Below, in pieces: positions 61,400 through 64,000 of a stretch of 64,000 nt of DNA (the first letter of the stretch is position 1; each line of letters starts with the position of its first letter). The stretch spans positions 24,161 to 88,160 of the forward strand of contig CALCHQ010000103.1 of assembly GCA_937901085.1 (NCBI GenBank), read 5' to 3'. This DNA is from an uncultured Verrucomicrobiales bacterium. GTDB taxonomy: Bacteria > Verrucomicrobiota > Verrucomicrobiia > Verrucomicrobiales > Akkermansiaceae. A model generated the notes under the pieces. The model had not been told where the DNA came from. It ran no database searches and was given only the letters and a program-made list of their open reading frames with translations. Position numbers and translations under genes: made by a program.

Positions 61400-62602
61400 A
61401 TGAAGCTTTCCCCTCAATCATTCGGCAGGCGCTGCTGCACAGCGCTTCTGGGTATCTCCGGCCTGCTCTGCCTGAACTCCTGCGATGAAAAGGAAGTGGC
61501 AGCAGAGGAAACGCCTGTGGCTCCTACACCTGAACTTACCCCTGAACCGGTGGTGAATCGCCTGGAGGAGACGCGGGAGGCGCTCTTCAACCACGCGGTC
61601 TATGTGCTGGGGCAGAAGGTCAGCAGCCCGGAAACGTTCCCGGAGTTGAATTCGACGGTGAAGGATATGCTGGAGTTGATGCATGCCTACTACGCTGAGC
61701 TGCAGAAGGGTGAGCCCAGCGAGGAACGCGCCCGCCTGGCGCTGCAGATTGCCGGCACAACCCGCGACCTCGGTGCTTATTCCAAGGCACAGGGCGAGTT
61801 TGAGGCCGCGCTGCAGGAAGTCGAAAGCCTGCCGGAGGAACTGCGGAGCAGTACAGCGGTTCAACGCATGCAGAGCAGCTGCCAGAACGGCATCGGTCTG
61901 TGCCTGCTGAACCAGAACAAGGCAGCGGAAGCCCTGCTGCGCTATGAGGCTGCGCTCGTTATCGACGAGGCTTTGTACCAGGCTGTCGCACCCAAGGAGG
62001 GTGAGGAGCTGCCCGCTGGCGATGTGGAGCCGAATCTTTCCCGCGCTGCGACCGACCTGATTGATTCTTACCGCTGCCTGGGTGATTGCCAGCGCGCCGT
62101 CGATGACCCGGAGGAAGCCCTCGCCACATACATAAAGGGGCAGGAACTGGGGCAGCGCCTCAAGCGCCTTTCTTCCGAAATGTCCATTGCCTATGTGAAG
62201 CTGCTGACCTCGCTGGGTGATTTGAACAGCTCCCTGGGCAAGCCCAAGGAAGCCCTGGGTGCATGGGTGATGGCTGCCCGCATCTGCCAGAGCCTCAATG
62301 CCAGCAGTCCGAAGCTCGAAGTGAAGGCAGAAACCAAGCGTTGCTACGATGCCCTGGCTCCTGCCATCAATTCCGTGGCCCAGCAGCTGCAGAATGAGCA
62401 GAAGGCTGGCGAACAGAAGGCGGCCGAGGAGAAAGCCGCTGCGGAACAGGCGGCCGAACAGGCTGCTGCCGCTGAGAAGGAAGCTGCTCAACGCCTGGCA
62501 GCTGAAGAAGCCGCCCGCCAGGCTGCAGAAGCCCAGGCTGCCGCTGAAAAGACCGCCCAGGAGCAGGCTGTCCAGCGAGTCCGCAACCGCCGCCGCCACT
62601 AA
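61400..62602 (+). CDS. TPR-like lipoprotein with helical Ala/Glu tail
   Basis: 400 residues from MKLSPQSFGRR, with a lipoprotein signal (LLCLNSC). Residues ~80-325 form helical repeats of TPR type (AYSKAQGEFEAALQEVE, AEALLRYEAALVIDEALY, EEALATYIKGQELGQRL). The final 75 residues are a coiled coil rich in Ala, Glu and Lys ending in RVRNRRRH. It could be a periplasmic scaffold. 21 bases before nspC. Confidence 0.75.
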   Translation: MKLSPQSFGRRCCTALLGISGLLCLNSCDEKEVAAEETPVAPTPELTPEPVVNRLEETREALFNHAVYVLGQKVSSPETFPELNSTVKDMLELMHAYYAELQKGEPSEERARLALQIAGTTRDLGAYSKAQGEFEAALQEVESLPEELRSSTAVQRMQSSCQNGIGLCLLNQNKAAEALLRYEAALVIDEALYQAVAPKEGEELPAGDVEPNLSRAATDLIDSYRCLGDCQRAVDDPEEALATYIKGQELGQRLKRLSSEMSIAYVKLLTSLGDLNSSLGKPKEALGAWVMAARICQSLNASSPKLEVKAETKRCYDALAPAINSVAQQLQNEQKAGEQKAAEEKAAAEQAAEQAAAAEKEAAQRLAAEEAARQAAEAQAAAEKTAQEQAVQRVRNRRRH

Positions 62603-62623
62603 CACGAACACCGCCGTTCACCT

Positions 62624-63814
62624 GTGGGCCAGTTCCTCATTTCCCTCCCGGCGCTGGAGCGCAATGCGCGTATGCTGCAGGAAGTCGCTCAGGCTTCCGG
62701 AGCCAGGATGCTCGTCGCGCTGAAGGCTTTTTCCACCACCGCCGGGCTGGCAGCCCTGAAACCCTATGCCGCAGGTTGCTGTGCTTCCGGGCTGTATGAA
62801 GCCCGCCTTGGCGCCCGGCATCTGGGCGGGCATGTGGCCGTCTATTCCCCTGCCTACCGCGAGGCCGAGCTGGCCGAGCTGCTGGAGTTTGCCCACCATA
62901 TCGACTTCAACAGCGTGCCTCAATGGCAGCGCTGGCGCAAGCTCTGCCTGGCGCACCCGCGCGTGCAGAGCGGGCAGTTGCAGCTGGGGCTGCGTATCAA
63001 CCCCTGTTTTTCCACCGGCCACACCGCGCTCTATGACCCCTGCGCGCCCGGCTCCCGCCTGGGTATTCCGGCAGATGAGCTGCGGGGAACCGACCTCACC
63101 GGCATCAGCGGACTGCATTTCCACACCCTCTGCGAGCAGGGGGCGCAGGATCTCATCGATACCTTCCGCGCTTTTGAAAAGCAATTCGGCAGCCTGCTCT
63201 CCAGCCCGCAGATACGCTACCTGAACATGGGCGGCGGACATTGGATTACCAAACCTGATTACGACCGGGACGCCCTCATCCGGCTTCTGCGCGAAGTGCG
63301 CGACATGTACCAGGTGGAAGTCTATCTCGAACCCGGCGAGGCCTGGGCCATCCACACCGGGGTACTCCGTGCGCGGGTGCTGGATATCTTTGACTCGCTG
63401 GGCTACCGGCACGCCATTCTCGATGTCAGCGCCAGCGCGCACATGCCCGATGTGCTGGAAATGCCCTACCGCCCGGAAGTCTATGCTGTGCAGCCGGAAG
63501 GCAGCGGCAGCCCCGCCGTCACCCTGCCCGGCGAACACTACGCCCCCGCCGGGGCAGGCGGCGAAAAGGCTTACACTTACCGCCTGGGGGCTCCTACCTG
63601 CCTGGCAGGCGACAGCCTGGGCGATTTCTCCTTCGACCAGCCGCTGCAGGTGGACGACACCATCATCCTGGACGACATGAGCCACTACACCATCGTCAAG
63701 ACCACCCATTTCAACGGCGTCCCCCACCCGGATATCGCCGTCCTCCGCAGCGATGGCAGCATTGAAACCGCCAAACGTTTCAGCTATACCGATTTTGAAT
63801 CCCGCCTGGGGTGA
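62624..63814 (+). CDS. nspC: Carboxynorspermidine decarboxylase
   Basis: 396 residues from GTG 62624. A fold III PLP enzyme: LVALKAFS with the PLP lysine, SGLYEARLG, ISGLHFHTLCE, LNMGGGHWITKPDYD, LEPGEAW and the C-terminal LDDMSHYT with CLAGDSLGDF (active-site Cys-x-x-x-Asp). It produces norspermidine or spermidine through the carboxyspermidine route. Its partner dehydrogenase is not in the window. Confidence 0.9.
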   Translation: MGQFLISLPALERNARMLQEVAQASGARMLVALKAFSTTAGLAALKPYAAGCCASGLYEARLGARHLGGHVAVYSPAYREAELAELLEFAHHIDFNSVPQWQRWRKLCLAHPRVQSGQLQLGLRINPCFSTGHTALYDPCAPGSRLGIPADELRGTDLTGISGLHFHTLCEQGAQDLIDTFRAFEKQFGSLLSSPQIRYLNMGGGHWITKPDYDRDALIRLLREVRDMYQVEVYLEPGEAWAIHTGVLRARVLDIFDSLGYRHAILDVSASAHMPDVLEMPYRPEVYAVQPEGSGSPAVTLPGEHYAPAGAGGEKAYTYRLGAPTCLAGDSLGDFSFDQPLQVDDTIILDDMSHYTIVKTTHFNGVPHPDIAVLRSDGSIETAKRFSYTDFESRLG

Positions 63815-64000
63815 GAAAAGTGATTAATGACTAGTGATTAGTGATTAAGGATTTCATGGTCACTTGACGAGGTTGCGGATGTGTGAGAACCGGCGCGTAG
63901 TAACAAAAAAAGACACACCATGAAGGTGTCGGAGAAAGGGCAGAATTCGTTCCTGCCGGAACGAAATGAAAGCCCCCGACGGCTGTAAGGGGGCTTGGAC
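63815..64000. other. Right end: repeat copy 2 and hairpins, no gene seen
   Basis: 63819-63848 holds the second ATTAGTG-type repeat. Then come small inverted repeats: TTCGTTCC/GGAACGAA (about 63945-63965) and AGCCCCC/GGGGGCT (63971-63977 with 63989-63995). No ORF is supported. Confidence 0.5.

Noticed and set aside
1..64000. CRISPR array, insertion sequence transposase or rRNA genes
   Set aside because: I saw no regularly spaced repeats, no transposase motif and no rRNA sequence in the window.

Overview
The window looks like a chromosome segment of an Akkermansia-like Verrucomicrobiota bacterium. The evidence is three proteins with the PEP-CTERM sorting tail typical of that group (Pro-Glu-Pro, hydrophobic helix, Arg-rich end), a GC-rich division and cell-wall cluster, an N-acetylglucosamine-6-phosphate deacetylase, and carboxynorspermidine decarboxylase. 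The species assignment is inference.

Layout. (1) 1-21.5 kb is the late half of a tailed-phage prophage with a lambda-like order: end of an upstream gene, lysis genes (TM protein plus M15 endolysin), gpW-like connector, portal, S49 prohead protease, scaffold, major capsid, connectors, tail genes, a tail-assembly chaperone pair joined by a probable -1 frameshift, tape measure and a receptor-binding protein. It carries several non-structural cargo units with their own signals. These are two AT-rich genes on the opposite strand (a membrane-anchored PD-(D/E)XK protein at 4.6-5.5 kb and a HExxH metallopeptidase at 13.3-14.4 kb), two small-gene cassettes driven by near-identical promoters (17.5-19.0 and 20.8-21.5 kb), and a 25-residue hydrophobic peptide gene at 1.0 kb. 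(2) 21.7-30.3 kb is an AT-rich accessory island flanked by two near-identical 92-bp direct repeats. It holds a GIY-YIG nuclease, an orphan AbiEi antitoxin, a broken RhuM gene, small membrane or secreted proteins, and a three-gene operon (DUF262, DUF3696-type AAA ATPase, unknown protein) that looks like an antiviral system. (3) 30.5-33.6 kb is a MacAB/Lol-like ABC export operon.

(4) 34.1-47.2 kb is the mra/dcw cluster: mraZ, rsmH (with an unusual N-terminal domain), ftsL-like, a class B PBP, murE, murF, mraY, murD, a LysM membrane protein, ftsW and murG, preceded by a promoter with 10-bp-spaced repeats that fit MraZ autoregulation. (5) 47.2-56.7 kb holds housekeeping genes: L,D-transpeptidase, aldo/keto reductase, a truncated E2-like protein, nagA, dnaB, a lipoprotein amidase, prmC-prfA and tRNA-Gln. 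(6) 56.8-60.1 kb has three PEP-CTERM proteins that share a conserved 117-120-bp leader. (7) 60.3-64 kb has two lipoproteins and nspC.

The best candidates for undescribed biology are the DUF262-ATPase-unknown operon, the two inverted cargo genes inside the phage structural operon, the duplicated promoter cassettes, and the shared PEP-CTERM leader.
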